Positions 16,797 through 25,073 of a stretch of DNA of 64,000 nt are shown here, piece after piece (position 1 is the stretch's first letter; every line of letters starts with the position of its first letter). The notes under the pieces are model-generated. The model did not search any database and was not told the origin of the DNA. It saw only the letters and a program-made list of their open reading frames with translations. Source of the DNA: Thermococcus henrietii (lineage in GTDB: Archaea; Methanobacteriota_B; Thermococci; Thermococcales; Thermococcaceae); the NCBI RefSeq assembly GCF_900198835.1, contig NZ_LT900021.1, positions 1,240,001 to 1,304,000 of the forward strand, read 5' to 3'. Position numbers and translations under genes: made by a program.

Positions 16797-17288
16797 ATGT
16801 TAGGGGTGGTTACGACGGAGTTTGAGAGGAAAATTATAAAGGGTCTATTCACAGTTCCGCTGAAGAACATAATCCTCGTCATCGTTGGACTGAAGGGGGA
16901 AACCCACGGCTATGAGATACTCAAGGAGCTGGAGAAGTTCACGGTTGGAATCTGGAAGCCGAGCCACAGCAACCTCTACACGCTCCTCAACAAGATGGTG
17001 GAGGAAGGTCTCCTAGAACCGAGGGAGGAGTACCGCGGTAAGGTGAGGCGCGTAAAGTACAGGCTCACGGACAAAGGGTGGGAGTACCTGAGGACGTCGA
17101 ACGACTTAGCTCTGCGCTCCCTCTACACCGCGATAAGCTACCATGAGAGGCTCAAAAAGAAAATTGAAAACATGGGGAGGGAGAGGAAAATTGACAAGGA
17201 AACACTGAAGGAGTACCTCGAGCTTCTAAAACAGATTAGGGACCTTCTCGACGATGAAATAAAGGCTGTTGAGTCGCGGCTCGAGTGA
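16797..17288 (+). CDS. PadR-family transcription regulator
   Basis: 163 residues. The PadR winged helix is clear: ILVIVGLKGETHGYEILKEL, then WKPSHSNLYTLLNKMVEEGL and the wing RRVKYRLTDKGWEYL. It is followed by a C-terminal helical dimerisation arm (~110-163). Box A at ~16772 is about 25 bases before the ATG at 16797, so the mRNA is probably leaderless; an upstream TTG has no support. Divergent to the RND exporter, which it probably represses together with itself. Confidence 0.9.
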   Translation: MLGVVTTEFERKIIKGLFTVPLKNIILVIVGLKGETHGYEILKELEKFTVGIWKPSHSNLYTLLNKMVEEGLLEPREEYRGKVRRVKYRLTDKGWEYLRTSNDLALRSLYTAISYHERLKKKIENMGRERKIDKETLKEYLELLKQIRDLLDDEIKAVESRLE

Positions 17289-17362
17289 GTTTCACAATCC
17301 GAGCCGCCCAGTCCCTTCTTCGACATAACCGATAAACTTTTATATACCTTCATCGCTAGTTG

Positions 17363-17380
17363 AGTACAGAAAATTGTACT
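17363..17380. promoter_or_regulatory. Operator before the ArsR-type gene
   Basis: AGTACA-N6-TGTACT, perfect 6-base arms, with a further half-site CTGTAC near 17389. Box A CTTTTATATACC lies just upstream at about 17336, so the palindrome covers the transcription start. This is a good candidate for autorepression by the ArsR-type protein encoded next. Confidence 0.6.
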
Positions 17381-17405
17381 ACAAAAGTCTGTACCTGGTG
17401 GTAGC

Positions 17406-17816
17406 ATGGACGAGCTAAAGGCTCAGCTTGAGGAACTGCGGAGGAAGCTGGCCCTGCTTGAGGAGAGCGTTGACCCGGTTGACGAGGTCATGCTCTCCAT
17501 AAAGGAGAGGCTTAGGAAGAAGCTGAGCGACGGCCAGCTCCCGGAACTCGACGAGGAGAAGGCAGCAAAAACCCTCAAAGCACTCGCGAACCCAGACAGG
17601 ATTAGAATCCTAAAGATGCTATCCAAGAGGCCGATGGGCTTCAAGGAGATTAAGGAAGCCCTCGGCGTTGAAAGTCCAACCGTTTCGCATCATCTCAAGC
17701 TCCTCCTCAGGACGAGAATGGTCAGGAAGGGAGACAAGTACGAAATCTCGCCCGACGGACGTTTGTTTTTGCGCCTGCTTGAGATTATAACCGCTTTAGA
17801 GGAGGTGGAAGAATGA
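17406..17816 (+). CDS. ArsR-type winged-helix regulator
   Basis: 136 residues. An N-terminal coiled coil (residues 1-50, heptad Leu) precedes the ArsR fold: LANPDRIRILKMLSKRPMGF, recognition helix ESPTVSHHLKLL, wing KGDKYEISPDG. No Cys or His metal site is obvious, so metal sensing is unlikely. GGTGG precedes the ATG. Its TGA overlaps the ATG of the next membrane-protein gene (ATGA), so it heads that operon and probably controls it. Confidence 0.88.
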   Translation: MDELKAQLEELRRKLALLEESVDPVDEVMLSIKERLRKKLSDGQLPELDEEKAAKTLKALANPDRIRILKMLSKRPMGFKEIKEALGVESPTVSHHLKLLLRTRMVRKGDKYEISPDGRLFLRLLEIITALEEVEE

Positions 17817-19102
17817 GCTATCCATTTTATGCTGAGGAGAGCCCGCGCTTCAAGGCCGCGGAGTACCTGAAGAAGGTAACCGCCGTTCTGCTGATAGCTT
17901 GGCTGTTCAAGGGGTATCTCGGTCTCGAAAACTACAACCGCTACATGGTCTACGCGATAATCGCGCTGATATTCACCTTCGAGTTGCTGAGCGTTGGCAA
18001 ATGGGTTGGGGTGACCGTTACGGGAATCGTCTTCGCGCTCGCCAAGGGCTTCCTGTGGACGAGTGTTTTTCTCTACTTCGGCGGGTGGCTTGGAATGCCC
18101 GGCGACCTGCACGACTTAGCTGGAAGGGCCTTCGCTTACGCCGTCGTCCTCTCAATAGCGGGACTGCTCATCGGAAAGGGCGAGGAAAAGCGGTTCACGT
18201 GGAAGGTCGAGAAGAAGGCCTACGAGTTTGAGGGAGCGAACTTCGGAGACGTGGGACTGAAGGGACGCGGGAAGGCCTATCCGGTCAAGTTCGGAAACAA
18301 GAGGGTTGGCTGGGTCATAGACGGTGAGGTGGAGGTCGAGGTGGAGACACCCCTCGGGACCATAAAGAAGGCCCTCTCAAGCCCCGTGGCGGTCTGGGGT
18401 GAGCTGACCGTTGGGAAGAAGACGAAGGCGGATGAGAACTTTGTCGCTGAAGCGAGCAGGCTAATCAACCCGGACCGGCTCTACAGGAAGGTGAAGAAGG
18501 GCTCAGCGGCGGTGGACCTCGGCATCGTCAAGGTATACGAGGGTGAGAACTTCGAGTACGTCAAGGTTCCCTTCGTGGAGGTCATCGAGACACCCCACGG
18601 AGAGGAGGTGAAGATAGGACCCTTCAGAATCCGCGATGGAAACCCGAGGAAATCGCCACGGGATATGCTTACGATAAGGGAGCTCCGCAACGGCTTCCAG
18701 CTCACAAAGGTTGGCGACCGGCTAAAAATCCAGACCGACGAGTTCTCCATTGAAGTCGATGGGGATAGGGTTGTTTACAGGAGCGGAAACGAAACGCTCA
18801 GCCTCGGCGAAGCCGTCTCGCTTCGCTCCGGGGATATCTCAGTCACTGTCGGCAAAGGACGGGCAAAGATACGCATCGAGGACGTTGTAATCTCAGCCAG
18901 GAACGGGATCATCAAGATTAGGGCCGGCGGCAGAACCCACACTATAGAGAACGACGAAGCTTACCGCCTAGTGGTCAGGAAGGCGAAGGAGATAGTGGAC
19001 GAGCAGAGCGCCGGCCTCATCGAGGGGCTCGGCGTTGACAGGACCATGCTCACGCGGCGCGTTAAGGAGCTCCTCGACGAGCTGATGAACTACGTGGGGT
19101 GA
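17813..19102 (+). CDS. Membrane protein with large beta-rich cytoplasmic domain
   Basis: 429 residues, family not recognised. Four or so hydrophobic helices (residues ~20-125) are followed by a long soluble beta-rich domain with short repeated strands (GDRLKIQTDEFSIEVDGD, GNETLSLGEAVSLRSGDISV) resembling stacked sheets, and a helical tail. Translationally coupled to the ArsR-type regulator (4-base overlap) and followed by DUF4097-like genes, which suggests a membrane-associated scaffold module. The link to adhesion or envelope stress is inference. Confidence 0.7.
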   Translation: MSYPFYAEESPRFKAAEYLKKVTAVLLIAWLFKGYLGLENYNRYMVYAIIALIFTFELLSVGKWVGVTVTGIVFALAKGFLWTSVFLYFGGWLGMPGDLHDLAGRAFAYAVVLSIAGLLIGKGEEKRFTWKVEKKAYEFEGANFGDVGLKGRGKAYPVKFGNKRVGWVIDGEVEVEVETPLGTIKKALSSPVAVWGELTVGKKTKADENFVAEASRLINPDRLYRKVKKGSAAVDLGIVKVYEGENFEYVKVPFVEVIETPHGEEVKIGPFRIRDGNPRKSPRDMLTIRELRNGFQLTKVGDRLKIQTDEFSIEVDGDRVVYRSGNETLSLGEAVSLRSGDISVTVGKGRAKIRIEDVVISARNGIIKIRAGGRTHTIENDEAYRLVVRKAKEIVDEQSAGLIEGLGVDRTMLTRRVKELLDELMNYVG

Positions 19103-19106
19103 GGGT

Positions 19107-19187
19107 ATGGAGCCGGAGAAGCATCTCAATGGCGCCGAGGAGGCCCTCTTCGACTTCCAGCCCGGGCCGCTGGAGGGATGGCTGTGA
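19107..19187 (+). CDS. Possible 26-residue small protein
   Basis: ATG at 19107 to TGA at 19187 encodes an acidic peptide starting MEPEKHLNGAEEALF and ending PLEGWL. GGTGAGGGT, overlapping the upstream stop, serves as a ribosome site, and its end overlaps the start of the next gene by 10 bases. It may be a real micro-protein or a coupling device that delivers ribosomes to the next start. Only position and ribosome site support it. Confidence 0.4.
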   Translation: MEPEKHLNGAEEALFDFQPGPLEGWL

Positions 19188-19840
19188 AATTCGAAGACGT
19201 CAGGGAAGTCTGGATGAAGCTCGTCGATGCGGATGTGGATGTACTGCCTTCATCCGACGGAACGGTTTACGTTGAAGCCGCGCCGGAATCGGCGTTTTCC
19301 CTGAAGGAACACTCCGGGAAACTCAGCATCCTTACATCCACCTGGTGGAAGCTCAGAAACCTTCCGAGGAAGGACAAAGAGCGCGTCCGGCTGGTCGTGA
19401 GAGTTCCAGAGGGCGTGGAAATATCGGGGGGCATGAAAAGGGTCTCTCTGCACGCCGAGGGGACGAGCTTCGGCTCCCTTGCTGTCGGAGAGGCCACCGC
19501 GGAGCTCAGGGACTGCACCGTTAGAAAACTCGCCGCTGGCTTCACCCGGCTCAGCGGCTCCCTTTACGTCTGGGAGAAGACGAAGATAGCACTCTCCATG
19601 GGGAGCCTTGAGCTCAAGGTGCTTGAACTGGAGGCACCAATCGACGTCTCGGTAGTTATGGGCTCCCTCAGGCTGTCCCTGCCCGAGGACTGTGACGCTT
19701 TTGTGGATGCTGTCGAAAACATCGACGGGGTTATTCTAAACCCCAGACAGCTCTTCGGGAGCGGTGAACACAGGATTAGGCTCTCGAACATGAGGGGAAC
19801 AATCGTGGTTGGTACCTGGGGTGATGAAAATGATGTTTGA
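19178..19840 (+). CDS. DUF4097-like beta-helix protein
   Basis: 220 residues. The opening KFEDVREVWMKL is shared with the following gene (MFENVREVDLKA), marking the two as paralogues. The body is a run of short strands with VPEGVEISG and SMGSLELKVLELEAPIDV-type repeats, as in the DUF4097 putative adhesin family, though more divergent than the next protein. No signal peptide, so a cytoplasmic or membrane-associated place is likely. It overlaps the next gene. Confidence 0.7.
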   Translation: MAVKFEDVREVWMKLVDADVDVLPSSDGTVYVEAAPESAFSLKEHSGKLSILTSTWWKLRNLPRKDKERVRLVVRVPEGVEISGGMKRVSLHAEGTSFGSLAVGEATAELRDCTVRKLAAGFTRLSGSLYVWEKTKIALSMGSLELKVLELEAPIDVSVVMGSLRLSLPEDCDAFVDAVENIDGVILNPRQLFGSGEHRIRLSNMRGTIVVGTWGDENDV

Positions 19841-20486
19841 AAACGTCCGGGAGGTTGACCTGAAGGCCACGAACGGTCGGGTTGAGATTGAGGGCTGGGA
19901 TAACGACCACGTTGAGGTTCACTACGTCAAGCACGGCGAGGTGGAAGTGATAATCGAGAACGAAAACGGGAAGCTCGTCATAAGGGAGGAGCCGAAGAGA
20001 AGGTTCAAGTTCATGGGCATCGTCAAGGCCAAGGAAGGCTGGGTCGAGATGGAGCTCAAGGTTCCAAAGGGCGTCCCCGTCAGGGCCAAAAACGTCAATG
20101 GAGAGCTCATGGCTGAAGGAGTTCGCTTTACGGAAGTGACCACGGTGAACGGGGAGATAAAACTGAAGAACTGCGAGGCCGAGCTGATAAAGAGCGTGAA
20201 CGGCGAGATAGAGGCCCGCCTTCCCGTTGCCGGCCCTCTGGAAGTTTCCACTGTGAACGGGGACATAACAGTGGCCGTTGAAGAACTTGAGGGGGACGTC
20301 TCGGTGAACTGCGTCAACGGCGACATAACCCTTCAGCTAACGGAGTTCTGCGACGCGAGGGTTGAGGCGAAGAGGGTCAACGGTGACGTGGAGCTGGTCG
20401 GGATTCCCGACGGCGTTATCGGAACAGGGGACTTCCTAATTCGGGTGAAGGCCGTGAACGGAGACGTGAGGGTCGAGCTGGTTTGA
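19830..20486 (+). CDS. DUF4097-family beta-helix protein
   Basis: 218 residues. VNGE/VNGD turns recur about every 16-20 residues (NVNGELMAEG, TVNGEIKLKN, SVNGEIEARL, TVNGDITVAV, CVNGDITLQL, RVNGDVELVG, AVNGDVRVEL), the signature of a parallel beta-helix of DUF4097 type. Of the clustered ATGs I prefer 19830, six bases after GGGGTG. It lacks an export signal. Last gene of the ArsR-led operon; role unknown. Confidence 0.8.
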   Translation: MMFENVREVDLKATNGRVEIEGWDNDHVEVHYVKHGEVEVIIENENGKLVIREEPKRRFKFMGIVKAKEGWVEMELKVPKGVPVRAKNVNGELMAEGVRFTEVTTVNGEIKLKNCEAELIKSVNGEIEARLPVAGPLEVSTVNGDITVAVEELEGDVSVNCVNGDITLQLTEFCDARVEAKRVNGDVELVGIPDGVIGTGDFLIRVKAVNGDVRVELV

Positions 20487-20488
20487 TT

Positions 20489-20524
20489 CTTTAATTGTTT
20501 GATTACTTAATTCATCAATTAAAG
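20489..20524. promoter_or_regulatory. Inverted repeat before the MFS gene
   Basis: CTTTAATTG (20489-20497) and CAATTAAAG (20516-20524) are perfect 9-base inverted arms around an 18-base AT-rich loop. They lie between the DUF4097 stop and the MFS start at 20548. This could be an operator over the MFS promoter or a transcription end for the preceding operon; no T-run makes the operator more likely. Confidence 0.4.
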
Positions 20525-20547
20525 AGTTAAAGAACGCGGTGGTCGGT

Positions 20548-21816
20548 ATGGAAAGCTCCAGAGGCCTCGGCCGGAACTTCTGGCTCTTCGCCATCGGTCG
20601 CTTTATCTCCCAGCTCGGCTGGGCGGTTCAGGACGTCGCTCTGCCCCTCTACGTGCTCGACCAGACCCACAGCGGTTCGATGATGACGCTCTTCATTCTC
20701 GCCGAGATAATTCCCTCAATCATTGTCATGCCCTTCGCCGGCGTCGTCGGCGACCGCTACAACAGAAAGTGGCTCATGGTCGGCTTCGACCTGCTCAGGG
20801 GAGTTCTCCTCTTCGGCGTCATAGCCTTCAACTTCCTTGGCATCTACCAGCTCCTCGCCGTTCAGGTCGTCATGGCAATCCTCGGCTCGTTCTTCTCCGC
20901 GGGAACGGGGGCGATGTTCCCGGATTTGGTGGATAAGGAGCTCCTCGAAAAGGCCAACTCGACGGTTGCCTCGCTCACAATAGTGGCGCGCCTCCTCGGG
21001 CCTGCCCTTGGCGGTTTAATCTATGGAATCGGCGGGATTAAGCTTGCAATCCTGATAAACGCGGCCAGCTTCTTCGGCTCGGGTCTGTTTGAGATTCTCA
21101 TTCGCTACGAGTGGAAGGCGAAGCCGATTGAGGGACTCGGCCAAGTGTTGAGCGACATAAAGGAGGGTGTCCGCTTCATATTCAACCACAGCTACCTTAA
21201 GACCCTGATGACCTTCGCGATATTCATGGGAATCTTCGGGGCGCCCTTCGGAGCAGTGCTTCTTCCCTACGCGATGAGGGAAGTGCTCAAGTTCACGAGC
21301 GTCCAGTTTGGCCTCATGGAGAGCTTCTTCATGGGTGGGGCCCTGCTCGGAAACGTTATCATAGCGGTTAAGTTCGGCAAGAAAGCCGGGCGCTTCCTCT
21401 TCAGGGCGATGTTCGTCAACGGCCTCGTGATGATGGTGTTCGTCTGGTTGATATCGCCCGCCTCTAACCTGGACAGAAACGGGGCCTTCGCCCTCCTGAT
21501 GGCCGTTGCAATCGTCATGGGGGTGGCCGAGGCCTTCATAGACATTCCGATACAGTCGAAGATTCAGCGCGCCGTTCCGAGTGAGGTTCGCGGTAGGGTC
21601 TTCTCAGCCCTGGGAATCCTCACGAGGATTGCCACTCCCCTCGGCCTCGTCCTCGTCGGTCCCCTTCTGAACATCTACCCGGCGTGGCTCGTGGCGTTCG
21701 GGATGTGGTTTGGTATGGCCGTTGTGGTTGTCTACTACTGGGTGAAATACCGGGATGTCCTTCTAAAAGATGTTGGCGGGCCACTTGAGGGAGAAGTGAT
21801 GAATCCGAGGCCGTAA
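20548..21816 (+). CDS. MFS efflux transporter
   Basis: 422 residues, twelve hydrophobic helices. The MFS signature between helices 2 and 3 reads GVVGDRYNRKWLMVGFDLLRG, and the second half repeats it weakly (VPSEVRGRVFSALGILTRIATP). The sequence is nearest to the macrolide/enterobactin exporter type of MFS. ATG at 20548 has GGTGGT just upstream. Substrate unknown. Confidence 0.88.
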   Translation: MESSRGLGRNFWLFAIGRFISQLGWAVQDVALPLYVLDQTHSGSMMTLFILAEIIPSIIVMPFAGVVGDRYNRKWLMVGFDLLRGVLLFGVIAFNFLGIYQLLAVQVVMAILGSFFSAGTGAMFPDLVDKELLEKANSTVASLTIVARLLGPALGGLIYGIGGIKLAILINAASFFGSGLFEILIRYEWKAKPIEGLGQVLSDIKEGVRFIFNHSYLKTLMTFAIFMGIFGAPFGAVLLPYAMREVLKFTSVQFGLMESFFMGGALLGNVIIAVKFGKKAGRFLFRAMFVNGLVMMVFVWLISPASNLDRNGAFALLMAVAIVMGVAEAFIDIPIQSKIQRAVPSEVRGRVFSALGILTRIATPLGLVLVGPLLNIYPAWLVAFGMWFGMAVVVVYYWVKYRDVLLKDVGGPLEGEVMNPRP

Positions 21817-21869
21817 AACTTTTAAATACTTTTTGTAACTTTTGTTGACGAGCTCGTGGGGGTGGTAAA

Positions 21870-22238
21870 ATGAGCGCGGTTGACCTCGTGATGGGTAAAA
21901 TACTCACGGACATGCTGGAAATCGACGGGGTCATAGGAACGATAGTGGTCGACAAGGACGGCCTCGTCATCGAGTCGGCGATGAAGAAGAACCTTGACCG
22001 CGAGGCCATTGCCGGGGTCCTCCACGAGCTCGTTTCTGCCATAAAGCTGATGGGCGACCAGTTCGGGGCAGGAGAGCTCAAGGAGGCCATTCTCGAGTTC
22101 AAGAACGCCAGGATGTTCACCAACCCGATAGGAAGCGACTACTACCTGATAGTCATCGGCGACGCCGACCTCAACCTCGGCAGGATGAAGCTTGAGCTCA
22201 GGAAGGTCCTTCCAAAGCTCGAGGAGATGCTCTACTGA
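21870..22238 (+). CDS. Roadblock/LC7-domain protein
   Basis: 122 residues, covering just the domain: helix (DLVMGKILTDMLEIDGVIG), strand pair TIVVDKDGLVIES, central helix (REAIAGVLHELVSAIK), and strands ending YYLIVIGDADLNLG. Such proteins dimerise and partner small GTPases (as MglB does). No GTPase gene is adjacent. Box A-like CTTTTAAATAC lies at ~21828, and GGGGGTGG precedes the ATG. It overlaps nothing but is followed 10 bases later by a cotranscribed unknown. Confidence 0.85.
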   Translation: MSAVDLVMGKILTDMLEIDGVIGTIVVDKDGLVIESAMKKNLDREAIAGVLHELVSAIKLMGDQFGAGELKEAILEFKNARMFTNPIGSDYYLIVIGDADLNLGRMKLELRKVLPKLEEMLY

Positions 22239-22248
22239 GGTGGTCGCC

Positions 22249-22608
22249 ATGCCCATCCGTCTCCTTTCCTTTTTGTGGAAGGACAAACCAGAAATCTATG
22301 AGATGGTCATCACCCAGGACGGCCTCAGCCTTGAGGGCAACGAGAGGCTCGGGGCGCACATAGAGGACGTTCTGCACTATATCGAGAAGAAGGCTGAAGA
22401 GCTGGGCCTTGAGGGGAACGTAGAGGTCTTCATCCGCAACGGGAAGAAGGTGATAGCGATAAAGCGAATCGGCGGGCTCGGAGTTGCCGTCGTCAGCCCG
22501 AGCCTTGAAGAGGCCGAGAAGGCATTGAAAGACGTGGAAAGCAGGGCAAACGAACTCCTCAGCGACCGCTACAAGGAGGCTATTGAGGAGTACCGGCGCT
22601 CTATCTGA
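22249..22608 (+). CDS. Conserved hypothetical protein next to Roadblock gene
   Basis: 119 residues starting MPIRLLSFLWKDKPEIYEM. Alpha/beta, with strand EVFIRNGKKVIAIKRIGGLGVAVVS followed by a helix, and no transmembrane part. GAGGTGG lies before the ATG. It probably works with the Roadblock protein with which it is cotranscribed. Its 3' end overlaps the convergent adenosyltransferase gene by eight bases. Confidence 0.7.
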   Translation: MPIRLLSFLWKDKPEIYEMVITQDGLSLEGNERLGAHIEDVLHYIEKKAEELGLEGNVEVFIRNGKKVIAIKRIGGLGVAVVSPSLEEAEKALKDVESRANELLSDRYKEAIEEYRRSI

Positions 22609-23116
22609 CCTCCTTCAGCTTCCCCTCGCGCTTCTCTATAACGCGCGCCATCACGAAGAGCAGGTCGCTGAGCCTGTTGAGGTAAACCAGAGCCTTTTCC
22701 CCTATGCCGACCTCAAGGTAGAGCTTCGCGACCTTCCGCTCTGCCCTTCGCGCTATCGCCCTGCAGACGTCGAGCTTCGCACTCGCCACCGTTGAGCCAG
22801 GCAGGACGAAGGCCCTGAGCTGGAGTTCGTCTTCGTACTTCTTAGTGAGCTCCTCAAGCCAGCGAATCTCATTATCCCCGACCTTCGCGTACTTTCCCTT
22901 GCTCGCGAGTTCTGCCATCAGGTCATAGAGCTGAACCTGAACCTTCTCGAGAATTTCAACCATTTCATCAGGCACGTAGTGCTTTGCCTCGCCGATGAAG
23001 CTGTCGAGTTCGTCAATCGTTCCGTTTGCCTCCATTATCATTGAGTTTTTGATGATTCTCTCGCCGGTGAAGAGGCCGGTCAGGCCTTTGTCACCCGTCT
23101 TAGTGGTTATCGGCAT
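22601..23116 (-). CDS. PduO-type cob(I)alamin adenosyltransferase
   Basis: 171 residues, transfers the adenosyl group of ATP to cob(I)alamin. The family start TKTGDKGLTGLFTGERI (ATP loop) and the helix-bundle motifs ELDSFIGEAKH, FVLPGSTVASAKLDVCRAIARRAER and YLNRLSDLLFVMAR are all present. I chose the ATG at 23116, preceded by GGTGAG. It converges on, and overlaps by eight bases, the gene to its left. Confidence 0.93.
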   Translation of the reverse strand: MPITTKTGDKGLTGLFTGERIIKNSMIMEANGTIDELDSFIGEAKHYVPDEMVEILEKVQVQLYDLMAELASKGKYAKVGDNEIRWLEELTKKYEDELQLRAFVLPGSTVASAKLDVCRAIARRAERKVAKLYLEVGIGEKALVYLNRLSDLLFVMARVIEKREGKLKEVR

Positions 23117-23205
23117 GTTACTCACCGGTGTTTTTAACTTTTGGATGTTTATTAGGCTTCCGGAAGGCTTTTTAAGGAGACGGCTGAAGACGAGCGGGTG
23201 ATGCC

Positions 23206-25059
23206 ATGTCGAATAAGGGCCTCTGGTCGCTGGTGATAGTTCTGCTTCTGCTCGGAGGTCTCGTCGTCCATCCCGTCTTTGCCCAGGACACCCAGTACGA
23301 GGTCAAGGTACTTAGACTCTCGCCGAGCGACGATACCTATGTCAAAAACGGCAAATACAGCGAGAACAACTACGGAACTGCCTACAAGCTCTACGTTGGA
23401 AACTACAAGGGAAACGTTGAGAGAATCTACATTAAGTTCGACCTCGGGGAGCTGAAATCAATACTGCCACAGGGGGCAGAAATCGTCAGCGCCACCCTTC
23501 ACATGTACACTTACCACGGCACGAACGAGGAAACGATTCGTGTCGATGCCTATGAGGTTCTGGATGATTCATGGAGCGAGAACTCGCTCACGTGGGAAAA
23601 CCAGCCCGCCCACGGTAGCCTCCTCGACAGCGTGGCGGTTGGACCCCAGGGTGAGGAGTGGTCCGTTTGGAACGTCACCTCCTTCGTGCGCTCCAAGCTC
23701 AGCGGGGACGGAAAGGTCAGCATTGCCCTCATAGCAGAAAACGAAACCGAGATATCGGACTCGGCTGGCTACACCTCAAAGGAGAGTAAGTTCACGAACG
23801 ACCACCCGTACCTGGAGATAGTTTACAGGGTGCCGGTTGAGAAGAAGGAACCGCTTCCAAAGCCCAAACTGGGAACGAGGGGACTTGGGCTCAGTTTGTA
23901 CTACTCCAGGGAATACGCGGTGTATAAGTCAACTTTTGAGGACCTCGTAACGACGGTTTCAACCCTGCTGGGAGAGCTCAAGGCCGCAAACGCAACAATT
24001 CCCGAGAGCCTCATGGAGGAGATTGAAAGTGTGAACCACACGATTGCGGAAATCCAGAAGGAGTACTCCCTCTATGAGAACTTCTCCATTGAGGCGCACT
24101 CCAAAACTCCCCTCCTATACGTCCCTGCGATGATTCACATACGACGCGCCACGGTTCTCTTAAAGTCTACCCTGCCAGAACTCCGCACACTCGCCGCCGA
24201 GCTGAAAGACCTCTACAAAAAGGTTAGCGAAAGCCCCAGCACTCCCGTTTCGAACGAGACCGGCCAGACCTCGACGAATCAGACGACGGAGAACGTGACA
24301 GCGCCTTCTAACGTCACCTCCAATCAAACGACCGTCAGCAACGCGACAGCGACCCACGTGACCCGTGTTCTCATAGACCTCTCGCACGGCCAGCACTACT
24401 TCACCAAATACGGCTTCAAGGGCCTTGTTGAGGACATAAAGAAGCTTGGCTGGAACGTCAGCGTTACCCACTCTCCGCTCACCTACGATGAGCTGAAGAA
24501 GTACGACGTGGTTATACTCGCCAATCCCGGAACGAAGTTGAGCAACGAGGAGATAAGCGCCCTCAGAAAGTACGTTGAGGAAGGAGGGGCCCTTTTCGTG
24601 GCCGGCGACTGGTACAAGTACCTCAACCCGACCCTCAACGAGCTCCTCGAGGGTACTGGCGTTCAGTTTGAGAAGACCGAGCTCATGGACGACGAAAAGA
24701 ACAGTGGAAGGCCCTACTATCCGTTCGTTGGAATCTACAACAGGGATTGCCCTGTAACCAAGTTCATTCCCGAGGACTGGAGGATGTACTACAACGGTGA
24801 CACCCTCAACGTTACCGGCGATGCCGTATGGATAATCCGGGGCTACAAGAGCTCCTACACGGTTGACGCCACCAAGAACACAGTTCACGAGAGGGGAAGC
24901 GAGCCGGTCGTTGCGGCGGCAGTAACCTTCGGAAAAGGTAAGATAGTAGTTTACGGCTCGAGCAAGGCCCTGAGTGATGCATACTATGGCAAGTACATCA
25001 AGAGCAACTGGCCGTTCATCAAGGGCGCTCTCCTCTGGCTCGTCGGGGAGGAGAGCTGA
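23206..25059 (+). CDS. Secreted DNRLRE-domain protein with ThuA/GATase-like domain
   Basis: 617 residues. Signal peptide (LWSLVIVLLLLGGLVVHPVFAQ), then a DNRLRE/CBM96-type beta domain (SPSDDTYVKNGKYSENNYGT through SLTWENQPAHGSLLDS, residues ~35-210). It is followed by a helical region (~230-345), a Thr/Asn/Ser linker with many N-glycosylation sequons, and a C-terminal alpha/beta domain (~385-617). That domain opens VLIDLSHGQHYF and has DVVILANPGTKLSNEEI and GGALFVAGDWYK, as in DUF4350/GATase-like proteins. It is probably a cell-surface, glycan-related protein; no hydrolase residues are certain. ATG preceded by GGGTGATG. Confidence 0.8.
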   Translation: MSNKGLWSLVIVLLLLGGLVVHPVFAQDTQYEVKVLRLSPSDDTYVKNGKYSENNYGTAYKLYVGNYKGNVERIYIKFDLGELKSILPQGAEIVSATLHMYTYHGTNEETIRVDAYEVLDDSWSENSLTWENQPAHGSLLDSVAVGPQGEEWSVWNVTSFVRSKLSGDGKVSIALIAENETEISDSAGYTSKESKFTNDHPYLEIVYRVPVEKKEPLPKPKLGTRGLGLSLYYSREYAVYKSTFEDLVTTVSTLLGELKAANATIPESLMEEIESVNHTIAEIQKEYSLYENFSIEAHSKTPLLYVPAMIHIRRATVLLKSTLPELRTLAAELKDLYKKVSESPSTPVSNETGQTSTNQTTENVTAPSNVTSNQTTVSNATATHVTRVLIDLSHGQHYFTKYGFKGLVEDIKKLGWNVSVTHSPLTYDELKKYDVVILANPGTKLSNEEISALRKYVEEGGALFVAGDWYKYLNPTLNELLEGTGVQFEKTELMDDEKNSGRPYYPFVGIYNRDCPVTKFIPEDWRMYYNGDTLNVTGDAVWIIRGYKSSYTVDATKNTVHERGSEPVVAAAVTFGKGKIVVYGSSKALSDAYYGKYIKSNWPFIKGALLWLVGEES

Positions 25060-25073
25060 TTTCCTTCCTTTTC

